A DNA stretch of 64,000 nt from Clostridia bacterium (GTDB lineage: Bacteria; Bacillota; Clostridia; Christensenellales; UBA1242). The translations under genes and the position numbers were made by a program. The DNA is taken from positions 13,266 through 77,265 of the forward strand of contig JAEDFU010000004.1 of assembly GCA_016297915.1 (NCBI GenBank), read 5' to 3'. Below, one piece after another: positions 1 to 8,432 of the stretch. The notes under the pieces were generated by a model that ran no database searches, was not told where the DNA came from, and saw only the letters and a list, made by a program, of their open reading frames with translations. How positions within the stretch are numbered: position 1 is the stretch's first letter; each line of letters opens with the position of its first letter.

Positions 1-125
1 GAATATAGACTATATAGAATTGGTGCAGAGCCTAGAGCAATCCCTGGGTGTCCACTACCTGCCTCTTCTATCATATCTATTGCAAGTATTCTCAAACTAT
101 TAACATTTTTATTTTCCAAATCCAT
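1..125 (-). CDS. tkt: Transketolase, N-terminal part (runs off the window)
   Basis: Only the first 41 codons are present and the rest lies beyond position 1. The translation begins MDLENKNVNSLRILAIDM and carries GSGHPG at residues 23-28, the conserved N-terminal thiamine-diphosphate-enzyme motif of transketolases. Transketolase moves two-carbon units between sugar phosphates in the non-oxidative pentose phosphate pathway. A GAGGA site lies 8 bases before the ATG. It follows the kinase-like gene by 15 bases and is probably in its operon. Transketolase is well supported; a split N-terminal-subunit form cannot be excluded from this fragment. Confidence 0.85.
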   Translation of the reverse strand, partial: MDLENKNVNSLRILAIDMIEEAGSGHPGIALGSAPILYSLY

Positions 126-140
126 TTCTACTTTTCCTCA

Positions 141-644
141 TTATCCATAAAATTTAACGATTTCTTCCAAGAACTTATCCAACAAATCCTTGCCTGATAA
201 TTCTCCGCAATCGATAATCAAGTCAGATTTTTTTTCACAAATAAAATTTCTGTCATCAAACAAATCCCAATTAATAATCTTAACACTATCGGATAAGTTC
301 TCACTATCTTGAATTTTTTTGTATCTATCTTTTGATAATTTCAAGTATACAATTACGCAACTATTTTTGATATATGTATAGTTTATATCTTTGTTAAGCA
401 AGCTATACTCAACATTCAATACTGTATCTTCGTATGTACAAATACGCTTGAGTATTGATGACTCTTTTCTCTCCAAGTAATCCTTGCCACAAACATCTTC
501 CATTTTTGCCATATCAAAGAGTTCAAACTCAATAATTTTTGCTACATTAGCATAATACATTTCCAATTTTTTAGATAAGTCTAAGCCAAACTGGTCAACA
601 AATTGGTTTGATAAGCCAATAAGGCATATATTCGCTTTTGGCAT
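141..644 (-). CDS. Degenerate P-loop / shikimate-kinase-like protein, function unknown
   Basis: A 167-residue protein laid out like a small nucleotide kinase. It has an N-terminal beta-strand (ICLIGL), a helix resembling that of shikimate kinases, and a late strand plus helix (CVIVYLKLS) like the usual hydrophobic segment of that family. The Walker A motif is missing: where GxxGxGKS is expected the protein reads GLSNQFVDQFG, with no Gly-Lys-Ser/Thr. ATP binding in the normal way is therefore doubtful. I chose the second ATG, because the GGGGAGG site is 7 bases before it but only 1 base before the upstream ATG. It lies just upstream of tkt. Fold assignment is inference and function is unknown. 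Confidence 0.7.
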   Translation of the reverse strand: MPKANICLIGLSNQFVDQFGLDLSKKLEMYYANVAKIIEFELFDMAKMEDVCGKDYLERKESSILKRICTYEDTVLNVEYSLLNKDINYTYIKNSCVIVYLKLSKDRYKKIQDSENLSDSVKIINWDLFDDRNFICEKKSDLIIDCGELSGKDLLDKFLEEIVKFYG

Positions 645-659
645 TAACATTCCTCCCCA

Positions 660-708
660 GTTAGATTACATATTTTGCTCGTGCAACCTATTAATTTCCC
701 AATCTAAC
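660..708 (-). promoter_or_regulatory. Structured 5' leader of the kinase-like gene
   Basis: The leader contains a perfect 8-base inverted repeat, GTTAGATT with AATCTAAC. It encloses a smaller TTGC-ACGA-GCAA hairpin. The 3' arm ends within a few bases of the ribosome binding site, so folding could affect access to it. It is too short for a known riboswitch that I recognise. Confidence 0.4.
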
Positions 709-739
709 ATTTATTTTTATTTAGCAATACCATATTTTG

Positions 740-768
740 ATTGTACAATAATTTTACAAGTTTTACAA
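740..768 (-). promoter_or_regulatory. Promoter of the kinase-like gene and tkt
   Basis: On the minus strand TTGTAA (763-768) is followed after 17 bases by TACAAT (740-745). This gives a leader of roughly 90 bases. Confidence 0.6.
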
Positions 769-796
769 TAGTATTTAGTCAAAAATTCAAATTTCT

Positions 797-1939
797 TTAA
801 CTTTTTGCACTCCTATTTTGGTTCTCACTCGCCAAGTATTTCTCAAATTGTTTGTTTTGAACTTTGAACCTATAATTTTTCTTCCAAACCTTGATGTATG
901 GGCTAATTATTATCCAAATAATAAACACAGAAAATATCAAAGTATAAATCCAATAATCAACAAAATTATAATTATCAATATTTTTGACGCAGTCAACTTG
1001 AATATCTTTTTTGAGCGTACAAACTACATTGCCAGACTCCAAGGTTGAATAATAATTATCAAACAAATCTGTATTGTTTGCTTTGTCGTAATCCAATATT
1101 CTTTTGATTGTTTCGTTTGCTGGATGACCATAAGTATTTACACCACAGCTAGCAACGGCAATTTTGGGACTTGTTATACTTAAAAATTCAGTTGTATTTG
1201 AATACTTGCTTCCGTGGTGAGATAGTTTTAGAATGTCCACATCAAGAACTTCGCTATATTGCGAGATAAGTTCCCTCTCAATATCTTCGGATATATCTCC
1301 AGCAAGGAGAACCCTTACATCATTATCCTCGATTATGATAGTTGGAGAATAATCATTTGTTGACGATAGTTCACCTATGTTTGCAGTATCTAGAGTTGTT
1401 AACATTCTGATTGTTACATCGCCGTCAGTTATATATTCGGATGTATTAAACTTAACACATATATCTTTGCTTACAAGAGTCTTTAATAATTGTCTATAAG
1501 TATAATTTTCACAACTTGGCTCGCAGTTTTCGTAAATCTCAAAAATCGCCGGTCTATAAAATGTGCCAACTTTGTAATTTTCGAGAATATAATTCATGTT
1601 TCCACTATGGTCAACATCAGGGTGAGTCAAAACAACATAATCAATTGTCTTGGAATTTTGGAGAACGACATTATCTAGATAATATTTTAGTTTGTGACAG
1701 TATTCCTTTGTGCCACTATCTACAAGCATTGTCTTGCCGTTTGAAAATTTGATTGCTATAGCGTCGCCTTGACCAACATCTACAAAATGCACTTGTGTTT
1801 CAAAACTCTTTGGAATGTTTGGACGAATATGTAGAAAAATCTCAAGACTATAGGAGAATATATTTGAAAACATCAAAAGAACTAGCATTGCTATCAAAAT
1901 TATGTTAACCCAAAGTCTTTTTTCTTTTGTATTAGTCAT
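797..1939 (-). CDS. Membrane-anchored ComEC/Rec2-type metallo-beta-lactamase hydrolase
   Basis: About 380 residues. An N-terminal membrane helix (about 11-29) is followed by a metallo-beta-lactamase domain of the ComEC C-terminal type. It opens with VDVGQGDAIAI, carries the metal-binding motif THPDVDH, then AGDIS, SHHGS and a C-terminal GHP. A second hydrophobic segment (about 330-348) lies near the C-terminus. The ComEC channel itself is absent, so this is a stand-alone hydrolase and probably not a DNA uptake pore. Its substrate is unknown. The start overlaps the stop of the patatin gene (ATGACTAA), indicating translational coupling; a TTG one codon earlier is an alternative start. Confidence 0.8.
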   Translation of the reverse strand: MTNTKEKRLWVNIILIAMLVLLMFSNIFSYSLEIFLHIRPNIPKSFETQVHFVDVGQGDAIAIKFSNGKTMLVDSGTKEYCHKLKYYLDNVVLQNSKTIDYVVLTHPDVDHSGNMNYILENYKVGTFYRPAIFEIYENCEPSCENYTYRQLLKTLVSKDICVKFNTSEYITDGDVTIRMLTTLDTANIGELSSTNDYSPTIIIEDNDVRVLLAGDISEDIERELISQYSEVLDVDILKLSHHGSKYSNTTEFLSITSPKIAVASCGVNTYGHPANETIKRILDYDKANNTDLFDNYYSTLESGNVVCTLKKDIQVDCVKNIDNYNFVDYWIYTLIFSVFIIWIIISPYIKVWKKNYRFKVQNKQFEKYLASENQNRSAKS

Positions 1940-2777
1940 CAATAAATTTTTTAAAACTCCACCAATGTTTTTTTAGTTTTTTCCTGCGAAACAAACTCTT
2001 GATTTGAGGAATCATAGCTTTGGTAGCCTTGTAGCCCTCATCTATCATCTCAAGCATGCCTGTTGTTTTGGATGCACTAAATCTCTTTAAATCAGGTTTT
2101 ATCATAATATCCGAGTTTAGATAGCCTTTGATTGCATTACTCTTCATCATAACTCCAACACTGGTCACGAGCAAATCAAGGTATTTTTTTGATGTTGTTC
2201 CATTGCCTCGAGTTGAATTAATATCAATTGAAACAACAGCATCACATCCAAGTTTTCGCAAAACATCGGCAGGAATAGTATTTTGGAGACCTCCGTCAAA
2301 TAGCACCTTATCCTCAAACTCAACAGCATTAAATACTGTTGGCACTGCACAACTGCCTGCCAAGGCCTTGCAAAGTCTACCCTTGGTGATATCTACTTCG
2401 TTGCCCGAAACCATATCAACAGCAACGGCACAAAATGGAGTTTTTAGATCCTCAACATTGATGTCGCCCATAGTATTTATAATAATCTTTTCGATTGCCT
2501 CGGTTGAACTTGGCATAAATGGAATCAAATTTTTTCGAACATCTTTGACTTTGAGTTTGGTTGCAATATCTAACATTTCCTGACTAGTAAGCCCATAAGC
2601 GAGCATTGCACCCACAACTGAGCCTATAGATGTGCCACTTATGTAGTCAAATTTGATATTCTCCTCCTCAAGTGCCTTAACGACACCAATAAGTGCAAAA
2701 CCCCTTGCACCTCCACCACCCAGAGCAAGTCCAATTTTGCGATATTTTTTTAGTTTTGGAGCAACCAATATTTCCAT
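1932..2777 (-). CDS. Patatin-like phospholipase / esterase (RssA type)
   Basis: The protein shows the complete patatin signature: the oxyanion-hole glycines GGGGARG near residues 20-26, the nucleophile elbow GTSIG with Ser50, and the dyad aspartate in FDGGLQN about 120 residues later. Bacterial relatives are serine acyl hydrolases acting on lipids, and this one has no signal peptide. I placed the start at an ATG with AGGTG six bases upstream. A TTG at 2831 with a GAGGG site gives a version 18 residues longer. It overlaps the following MBL-fold gene and forms a two-gene operon with it. Confidence 0.82.
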   Translation of the reverse strand: MEILVAPKLKKYRKIGLALGGGGARGFALIGVVKALEEENIKFDYISGTSIGSVVGAMLAYGLTSQEMLDIATKLKVKDVRKNLIPFMPSSTEAIEKIIINTMGDINVEDLKTPFCAVAVDMVSGNEVDITKGRLCKALAGSCAVPTVFNAVEFEDKVLFDGGLQNTIPADVLRKLGCDAVVSIDINSTRGNGTTSKKYLDLLVTSVGVMMKSNAIKGYLNSDIMIKPDLKRFSASKTTGMLEMIDEGYKATKAMIPQIKSLFRRKKLKKHWWSFKKFIDD

Positions 2778-2874
2778 ACACCACACCTTTGTCTTGAGCT
2801 TTCGTACAGTAAGTTTCATAGTGACGAGCAAAACACCCTCAAGACTCCCTAAAAACTACTCATCCTATAAAATA

Positions 2875-2903
2875 ATTATATACAAAAAATGTTTTCAAAA
2901 CAA
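2875..2903 (-). promoter_or_regulatory. Promoter of the patatin operon
   Basis: Minus strand TTGTTT (2898-2903), 17 bases, TATAAT (2875-2880). It is divergent from the ung promoter. Confidence 0.5.
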
Positions 2904-2958
2904 ACAAATTTACATCAAAGCTTACTTTTTATATTTTAAAAAGTATTTCCAAAATTAA

Positions 2959-2987
2959 TTGAAAAAATGCAGAGTTTGTTATATAAT
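2959..2987 (+). promoter_or_regulatory. ung promoter
   Basis: TTGAAA (2959-2964), 17 bases, TATAAT (2982-2987), 23 bases before the ung start. The last 16 bases, GAGTTTGTTATATAAT, recur exactly in the zinc-peptidase promoter near 35.84 kb. Confidence 0.75.
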
Positions 2988-3010
2988 TAACAAAAGCGAG
3001 GAACAAAAGA

Positions 3011-3688
3011 ATGTTTGTAATCAAGAAAAACTGGTTTGATTTATTAAAGAGTGAATTTGAAACCCCTAGTTACAAAAATCTAGAAAAATGGCTAAATCAC
3101 GAATATCAGACCAAAATTATTTATCCAAAACCAGAAAATGTGTTTAACGCACTCAATTTGGTTCAATATGATGATGTCAAGGTAGTGATTATTGGTCAAG
3201 ACCCCTATCACAACCCAAATCAAGCACACGGACTGTCTTTTTCGGTTGAAAAAGATGTAGCAATTCCTCCGTCGCTTCAAAATATTTACAAAGAACTAAA
3301 TAGTGATTTGGGATGTTATATTCCTAATAATGGAAATTTGACCAAATGGGCAAAGCAAGGCGTACTGCTACTCAACAGTGTACTTACTGTTGAGCAAAAC
3401 AAACCAAACAGCCACAAAAACAAAGGCTGGGAGCAGATTACTAGCAAAGTGGTCAGTTTGCTGAATGAAAGAAAAAACCCTGTTGTATTTTTGCTCTGGG
3501 GATCTAATGCCAAAGCAATCGGAAAAAATATTGATACAACCAAGCACTATGTCTTGACAGCTGTTCACCCAAGCCCAATGAGTGCCAATCAAGGCGGTTG
3601 GTTTGGATGCAAACATTTTAGCAAAACAAATGAGATTTTAAAGAGCCTAGGCAAAACACCTATCGACTGGCAAATTGAAAATATCTAA
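3011..3688 (+). CDS. ung: Uracil-DNA glycosylase, family 1
   Basis: 225 residues, the normal family length. The catalytic water-activating motif GQDPYH is at 62-67 (Asp64). The second conserved segment HPSPMSA near residue 188 supplies the active-site histidine and the DNA-intercalation loop. The enzyme removes uracil from DNA as the first step of base excision repair in the cytoplasm. A GAGGA site precedes the ATG, and the gene has its own promoter and terminator, so it is probably monocistronic. Confidence 0.97.
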   Translation: MFVIKKNWFDLLKSEFETPSYKNLEKWLNHEYQTKIIYPKPENVFNALNLVQYDDVKVVIIGQDPYHNPNQAHGLSFSVEKDVAIPPSLQNIYKELNSDLGCYIPNNGNLTKWAKQGVLLLNSVLTVEQNKPNSHKNKGWEQITSKVVSLLNERKNPVVFLLWGSNAKAIGKNIDTTKHYVLTAVHPSPMSANQGGWFGCKHFSKTNEILKSLGKTPIDWQIENI

Positions 3689-3690
3689 AT

Positions 3691-3721
3691 AAGCAGGCAC
3701 TAGTATTGCCTACTTTTTTTT
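3691..3721 (+). terminator. Terminator after ung
   Basis: An AGCAGGCA / TTGCCTACT hairpin with one mismatch is followed by eight T residues, three bases after the ung stop codon. Confidence 0.8.
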
Positions 3722-3733
3722 GATACAGGGGTA

Positions 3734-3762
3734 TTTACAAACGACTCAAATTATAGTAAAAT
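3734..3762 (+). promoter_or_regulatory. Promoter of the DUF2726 gene
   Basis: TTTACA (3734-3739), 17 bases, TAAAAT (3757-3762), 30 bases before the start codon. Confidence 0.55.
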
Positions 3763-3792
3763 ATATTTGATTAATTTTACAGGAGAAAACTT

Positions 3793-4377
3793 ATGAGTAG
3801 GATGTTATCTGTGTTTACCGAAATAGTACTCCCTATTTTGATATTAGCTGTAGGAATAGCACTATCAATTATTTTGTACAAACATTTGCAAAAAAAATTT
3901 AGCCACCCTGTAACCCCCTCTTATCAAAAAAACTCAACACCGCAAGTCAAGCTAAAAGAAAACTATTGTACCGAACAGGAAATGGTTTTTTTGAACGCAC
4001 TCCACAAGGCACTACCTAGAGACTGTATATCTTTTCCAAATGTTGGAGTTTCAAAATTAATTGAACCCAAGGGCAATCTTGTTGACTACAAATCTGTAAT
4101 AGATAAGTATGTGGATGTATGTGTATTTTTGCGAAAAGGAATGAAACCAATTTTGGTGATAGACTTATTTGAACCAAGTCCAGTAGCTCAGCAACTCAAG
4201 AAGTTTGATGACAATGTTTTGGCTGTACTCAATGAAGTCAAAATTCCAGTAATGCACAAACAAATACAAAACGAATACAACATTGAGGAACTAAAAATAG
4301 AAGTTTTGCAAAAAATGAACAATTCAACAGTCGCTTATTTAAAAGACAAAATATTGGACGAAGTAAACAAAAAATAG
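3793..4377 (+). CDS. Membrane-anchored DUF2726-family protein (possible nuclease fold)
   Basis: 194 residues. An N-terminal transmembrane helix (about 9-29) is followed by a short basic linker and a soluble domain beginning near residue 56 (CTEQEMVFLNALHKAL). The pattern ending VDVCVFLRKGMKPILVIDL resembles the D...(I/V)xLD core of DUF2726, a family usually linked to the PD-(D/E)XK nuclease fold. The usual acidic-X-lysine pair is not obvious, so nuclease activity is unproven. AGGAG precedes the ATG. It is transcribed alone between two terminators. Confidence 0.65.
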   Translation: MSRMLSVFTEIVLPILILAVGIALSIILYKHLQKKFSHPVTPSYQKNSTPQVKLKENYCTEQEMVFLNALHKALPRDCISFPNVGVSKLIEPKGNLVDYKSVIDKYVDVCVFLRKGMKPILVIDLFEPSPVAQQLKKFDDNVLAVLNEVKIPVMHKQIQNEYNIEELKIEVLQKMNNSTVAYLKDKILDEVNKK

Positions 4378-4410
4378 ATTGTAATTGTCAAAAAACTATA
4401 TACAAATGTC

Positions 4411-4438
4411 AAAAGCACAAGATTTCTTGTGCTTTTTT
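4411..4438. terminator. Bidirectional terminator between the DUF2726 gene and glmM
   Basis: AAAAGCACAAG / CTTGTGCTTTT hairpin with A and T runs on both sides. It serves the two converging genes. Confidence 0.85.
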
Positions 4439-4439
4439 A

Positions 4440-5759
4440 CTATTTAATATCTAGTATCAATTTTTCTATTTTTTGTATCAAGAGTATATTTTCAAATTCA
4501 CTAGGACCTTCGACATATATTCTAATCATTGGTTCAGTGCCACTAGGTCTTACAACTATTCGTGCGTTTGGATTATCAATTTGAAGTCTTTTTAATTGAT
4601 TTTTAATATTCTCGTTTTTGTCCCAAGATGTGCGAACATGCTGAGAAACTGGAATATTTTTGATAGTACTTGGATACTTATATAAATCTTTGAGTAGTCC
4701 CGAAATATCTAGATTATTATCAACAATAATTTTGAGCAAATACAAACAATTGAACAATGCATCACATGTGGTGTTATGTTCATATAAGCAGATATGCCCC
4801 GACGGCTCACCTCCGACTATCAATCGTTTTTTGCCAAGCATACCTATTACATTCTTGTCTCCAACATTACATCTAATTAGATTGATACCCTGCTTTTTGA
4901 GTGATTGTTCTAGACCCATATTTGACATGATTGTTCCAACAACTGTAAGACTATTCAATTTGTTTCGTTGTTTGAAATACATTGCCAAAACATAAAGCAA
5001 ATCATCTCCGTCTAGAATTGTGCCGTTTTTGAGAATTAATCTAAGTCTATCGCCGTCACCATCAAAAGCTATTCCATAGTCGGCTTTGTGTCTCAAAACT
5101 TCTGCTTTTAGATTTTCTACATGATTAGCCCCACAATTATTATTTATGTTTGCACCATCGTTATCACATGATATTTTGATAACATTTGCTCCAAGTGACT
5201 TAAAAACATGTGGAGCAACATTGTAATTTGAGCCATTAGCACAATCAACAACAAGAGTAATATTTTCAAGATTACACTTACATTCGCTTTTTAAATAATC
5301 AGTATAAACTGTAGGCATAATATTATCAAAAGTAATTGTTCCCTTGGTTTTGCTTGGCCTTAATCTGGAATTTATGTAACTATCTATCTCAATTTCATCT
5401 GTTTTTCCAAGTTTTGTGCCAATATTAGAAAAAATCTTAACGCCATTATACGAATAATCATTGTGTGAAGCTGTTATCATAACCCCTCCACCAACTACTG
5501 TTTTTGACACCAAAAAAGAAATCATAGGAGTTGATACAACTCCTACATAAACAACATCAACTCCATAATCACTAAGTCCTGCAGCTATTGCCGAAAAATA
5601 TGTATCTCCACTGGTTCTTGTGTCTTTGCCAACAATAACCAACTTTTTTAGATTGTGATTATCTATATATTTTGCATAAGCCTTGCCTACATTGTATACA
5701 AGTTTTGAATTAATACTTTTGTCAACTATTCCTCTAATTCCATCTGTTCCAAATATCAT
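4440..5759 (-). CDS. glmM: Phosphoglucosamine mutase
   Basis: 439 residues, typical length. It begins FGTDGIRG. The phosphoserine loop TASHND contains Ser98, the metal loop is DGDGDR (about 233-238), and the phosphate-binding loop near the C-terminus is RPSGTEP. The enzyme converts glucosamine-6-phosphate to glucosamine-1-phosphate for UDP-GlcNAc and peptidoglycan synthesis. An AGGGG site lies about 10 bases before the ATG. The thioredoxin-reductase-like gene is 46 bases upstream on the same strand, so co-transcription is likely. glmS and cdaA, frequent neighbours elsewhere, are absent. Confidence 0.95.
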   Translation of the reverse strand: MIFGTDGIRGIVDKSINSKLVYNVGKAYAKYIDNHNLKKLVIVGKDTRTSGDTYFSAIAAGLSDYGVDVVYVGVVSTPMISFLVSKTVVGGGVMITASHNDYSYNGVKIFSNIGTKLGKTDEIEIDSYINSRLRPSKTKGTITFDNIMPTVYTDYLKSECKCNLENITLVVDCANGSNYNVAPHVFKSLGANVIKISCDNDGANINNNCGANHVENLKAEVLRHKADYGIAFDGDGDRLRLILKNGTILDGDDLLYVLAMYFKQRNKLNSLTVVGTIMSNMGLEQSLKKQGINLIRCNVGDKNVIGMLGKKRLIVGGEPSGHICLYEHNTTCDALFNCLYLLKIIVDNNLDISGLLKDLYKYPSTIKNIPVSQHVRTSWDKNENIKNQLKRLQIDNPNARIVVRPSGTEPMIRIYVEGPSEFENILLIQKIEKLILDIK

Positions 5760-5805
5760 AAAAAAACAACCCCTAATTATTAATATGATTAGAAGTCGTT
5801 TTAAG

Positions 5806-6681
5806 TTAAAACTTTGGATGTAAATTATTTAAAAATTTGATAGCTTCACTACTTGCAATCGCACCATCACTACAAGCAGTAATAATTTGTCTAAGTGATT
5901 TTTTCCTAATATCGCCAGCTACAAAAACATTGTTTATATTTGTGTGCATTACCTCATCTGTCAACAAAAATGTCCCGTCATTTGCTAATTTTTCTTTGTA
6001 CAAATCAATATTTGTTTCTTTGCCTAAATCCACAAAAATTCCATCACATTGAATTTGTTTTTCGCTAATTCCAACTATGCATTTAACTCCACTGAGTCGC
6101 ATGTCACCACCAGTTATCTCAATAGGTTTTACATTACTATAATGCTCATAATCAGGATTATCAAAACCATTAGACAAATCTAGCACGATTAAATCATTTG
6201 TTATGCTAGACAAATATTTAATAGAATTAAGAGCTGAGTTGTTTTTTGTAAAGACAACAAGCTTTTTATTCTTATACAGACTGCCATCGCATACAGCACA
6301 ATAGCTCAGTCCATGCAATTTATATTTATCCTCGTTTGCAATATTTAGTCGTTTTGGTGATGTTCCTGATGCAATAATTAGAGTTTTGTATTCAATACGA
6401 TTAGTGTCAGTAATTAATGTGTTTTTGTCAAAATCTATCGCTTTTATATCATCAAACTCAAAGTTTACGCCGAATTTGACGCATTGCTCATACATTTTTT
6501 GTACCAAATCAAAGCCGTCAATTTTATCAAATCCGGGATAGTTTTCGATATCTTTGAGACTTGCGGTTGTTCCACCCAAATAATTTTGTTCAATAATCAA
6601 AACCGATTTATTTGATCTTGCCGAATAAATACCTGCGGTCAGTCCTGCTACGCCACTGCCAATTATAACTATATCAAACAT
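5806..6681 (-). CDS. trxB: Thioredoxin-reductase-like flavoprotein with a degenerate NADPH site
   Basis: 291 residues. It has the FAD-binding GSGVAGLTAGIYSAR at the N-terminus, the redox-active pair CAVC at 128-131, and the C-terminal FAD motif GDIRKKSLRQIITACSDG. The NADPH domain is unusual. Where thioredoxin reductases carry GGGDSA followed by HRR, this protein has VFTKNNSA (143-150) and no HRR-like basic cluster. Ferredoxin-dependent flavin thioredoxin reductases of clostridia are known to lack these motifs, so reduced ferredoxin may be the electron donor. An alternative is another disulfide oxidoreductase of this family. GGAGG lies 7 bases before the ATG. Confidence 0.85.
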   Translation of the reverse strand: MFDIVIIGSGVAGLTAGIYSARSNKSVLIIEQNYLGGTTASLKDIENYPGFDKIDGFDLVQKMYEQCVKFGVNFEFDDIKAIDFDKNTLITDTNRIEYKTLIIASGTSPKRLNIANEDKYKLHGLSYCAVCDGSLYKNKKLVVFTKNNSALNSIKYLSSITNDLIVLDLSNGFDNPDYEHYSNVKPIEITGGDMRLSGVKCIVGISEKQIQCDGIFVDLGKETNIDLYKEKLANDGTFLLTDEVMHTNINNVFVAGDIRKKSLRQIITACSDGAIASSEAIKFLNNLHPKF

Positions 6682-6882
6682 ACTTAATCCTCCTATTGCA
6701 TAGTATTATGCAACTACCAAATTAGTCGCTACAAATACAAATTTTTTGTCAATTTATTATCGCCTACAACATGTTTATTATTTGTTTCAAAATTCATATA
6801 ACAAAGTATACTTGAGAATGTAAAAATGTGAAAGTTTAACTTATAATATTTTGTACATTATATCAAAATTTTTTCAAAAAGT

Positions 6883-6915
6883 AAAAAAAGTTGGCAACTT
6901 AATCCAACTTTTTTT
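6883..6915 (-). terminator. Terminator of the S10-spc-alpha operon
   Basis: AAGTTGG / CCAACTT hairpin followed on the minus strand by seven T residues, starting 12 bases after rplQ. Confidence 0.85.
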
Positions 6916-6926
6916 AAAACAAATAA

Positions 6927-7430
6927 TTAAACTAATTCAATGATTGCCATTTCAGCGTTGTCACCGTTTCTTGTACCAAGTTTAACAATTCTTGTATATC
7001 CACCGCCAGTACCAAGAGTTTCTTTTCTCTTAGCATATTTAGGAGCATAAACATTAAATATTTTCTCGATAAGAGGGTGCTTAATATCTGCTGTACGCTT
7101 AACAAAATCTGCTTTGGATTCTTTTTCGGCTCTAACTTCTTGAATGTCATACAATTTGCTCATCATATCGCGTCTAGCAGCCAATTTCTTTGTACCATCG
7201 TTGATAACTTCTCTTTGAGTTTTTACGCCTTTAGCATCAACAGTAGTTTTAGTTGTTTTTACAACATCCTCATATGTATTGATAGCTTTAGTAATAATTT
7301 TTTCAGCATAAATTCTTACTTCTTTTGCTTTTTCAAGAGTAGTTTCAATTTTTCCATACCAAAGAAGATTTGTAGCAAGACTACGCATAACAGCCATTCT
7401 TTCGTCTGTAGGTCTATTTAATTTTCTCAT
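6927..7430 (-). CDS. rplQ: 50S ribosomal protein L17 (with an internal insertion)
   Basis: Starts MRKLNRPTDERMAVMRSLATNLL and ends in the conserved YTRIVKLGTRNGDNAEMAIIEL strand, so it is an intact L17. At 167 residues it is about 40-50 longer than most bacterial L17 proteins. The extra residues form a charged stretch around 58-115, between the conserved N- and C-terminal blocks. L17 sits near the peptide exit tunnel of the 50S subunit. It is the last gene of the operon, right before its terminator. Confidence 0.96.
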   Translation of the reverse strand: MRKLNRPTDERMAVMRSLATNLLWYGKIETTLEKAKEVRIYAEKIITKAINTYEDVVKTTKTTVDAKGVKTQREVINDGTKKLAARRDMMSKLYDIQEVRAEKESKADFVKRTADIKHPLIEKIFNVYAPKYAKRKETLGTGGGYTRIVKLGTRNGDNAEMAIIELV

Positions 7431-7450
7431 TATACAAATTCTCCCTTAAA

Positions 7451-8404
7451 TTATTCTTCGTCATTTCTTAGTGACAAACCAAAACTTTGAAGTTTTGCAG
7501 CAACTTCTTCCAAAGAGCGTTTACCCAAGTTTTTAACCTTAGCCAAGTCACTTTCGGACTTTTTGGTAAGATCAGCAACTGTATTGATTCCAGCTCTCTT
7601 GAGGCAGTTATAACTTCTTACAGACAAGTCAATATCTTCGATTGTCATTTCTAGTACTTTGGTTTGTTTATCTTCTTCACGACTAACAAGAATATCCATT
7701 TGTGACATACTTTCAACCAAGTCAACAAATAGCCCAATATGGTCTTGAACAAGTTTGCCAGATAGAGAAATTACTTCTCTAGCAGACAAAGTCCCATTTG
7801 TCTCAACTTCGATTGTAAGTTTGTCATAATCAATACTTTGACCAACACGAGTGTTTCCAACAAAGTAGTTTACTTTTTTGACAGGAGTAAAGATAGAGTC
7901 AACGGCAATATAACCAATTGGCATATCTTCTCTCTTATTAGCATCAGCAGGAACATATCCTCTGCCACGACCAATATAAACTTCTAGTTCGAACTTAGCA
8001 GTATCGTCAAGAGTACAAATATGAAGATCAGGATTTAGAATTTCAACCAAATCGTTTGGTTCAAAATCTGCAGCAGTAACTTCGCCAGCACCATATTTAT
8101 TAATTCTTAAAATAGTTGTGAAATCTTTGGCAGTATCAAAACTTTTTACAGCCAAATTTTTGATATTAAGGACAATGTCAACAACATCCTCAGTAACACC
8201 TTTAATTGTAGAAAACTCGTGTTGAACACCATCAATCTTTATTCCAATTGGAGCAGCACCTGGAAGAGCAGACAAAAGCACTCTTCTAAGACAGTTTCCA
8301 AGTGTAATACCAAAACCCCTATCCAATGGTTCTACAACAAATCTTGCAAAACAGCCATTGTCAGTTTCTTCACAAGTAATTCTTGGTTTTTCAATTTCCA
8401 TCAT
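7451..8404 (-). CDS. rpoA: RNA polymerase alpha subunit
   Basis: The N-terminal domain carries FVVEPLDRGFGITLGNCLRRVLLSALPGAA, which forms the dimer and assembly platform for beta and beta-prime. The C-terminal helix-hairpin-helix domain (about 245-305; LSVRSYNCLKRAGI and VKNLGKRSLEEV) contacts UP elements and activators. I start at ATG 8404 because GAGGA lies 8 bases upstream of it. An earlier in-frame GTG overlaps that site. Length is about 317 residues, normal for the family. Confidence 0.97.
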   Translation of the reverse strand: MMEIEKPRITCEETDNGCFARFVVEPLDRGFGITLGNCLRRVLLSALPGAAPIGIKIDGVQHEFSTIKGVTEDVVDIVLNIKNLAVKSFDTAKDFTTILRINKYGAGEVTAADFEPNDLVEILNPDLHICTLDDTAKFELEVYIGRGRGYVPADANKREDMPIGYIAVDSIFTPVKKVNYFVGNTRVGQSIDYDKLTIEVETNGTLSAREVISLSGKLVQDHIGLFVDLVESMSQMDILVSREEDKQTKVLEMTIEDIDLSVRSYNCLKRAGINTVADLTKKSESDLAKVKNLGKRSLEEVAAKLQSFGLSLRNDEE

Positions 8405-8432
8405 GTGATTTTTCCTCACTTATTTTTATTTA

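Noticed and set aside
797..1939. A full ComEC DNA-uptake channel.
   Set aside because: Only the metallo-beta-lactamase part and two single helices are present; the multi-helix competence domain is missing.
2128..2583. Plus-strand frame of 151 codons opposite the patatin gene.
   Set aside because: Fully antisense to a gene with intact catalytic motifs; no start signal.
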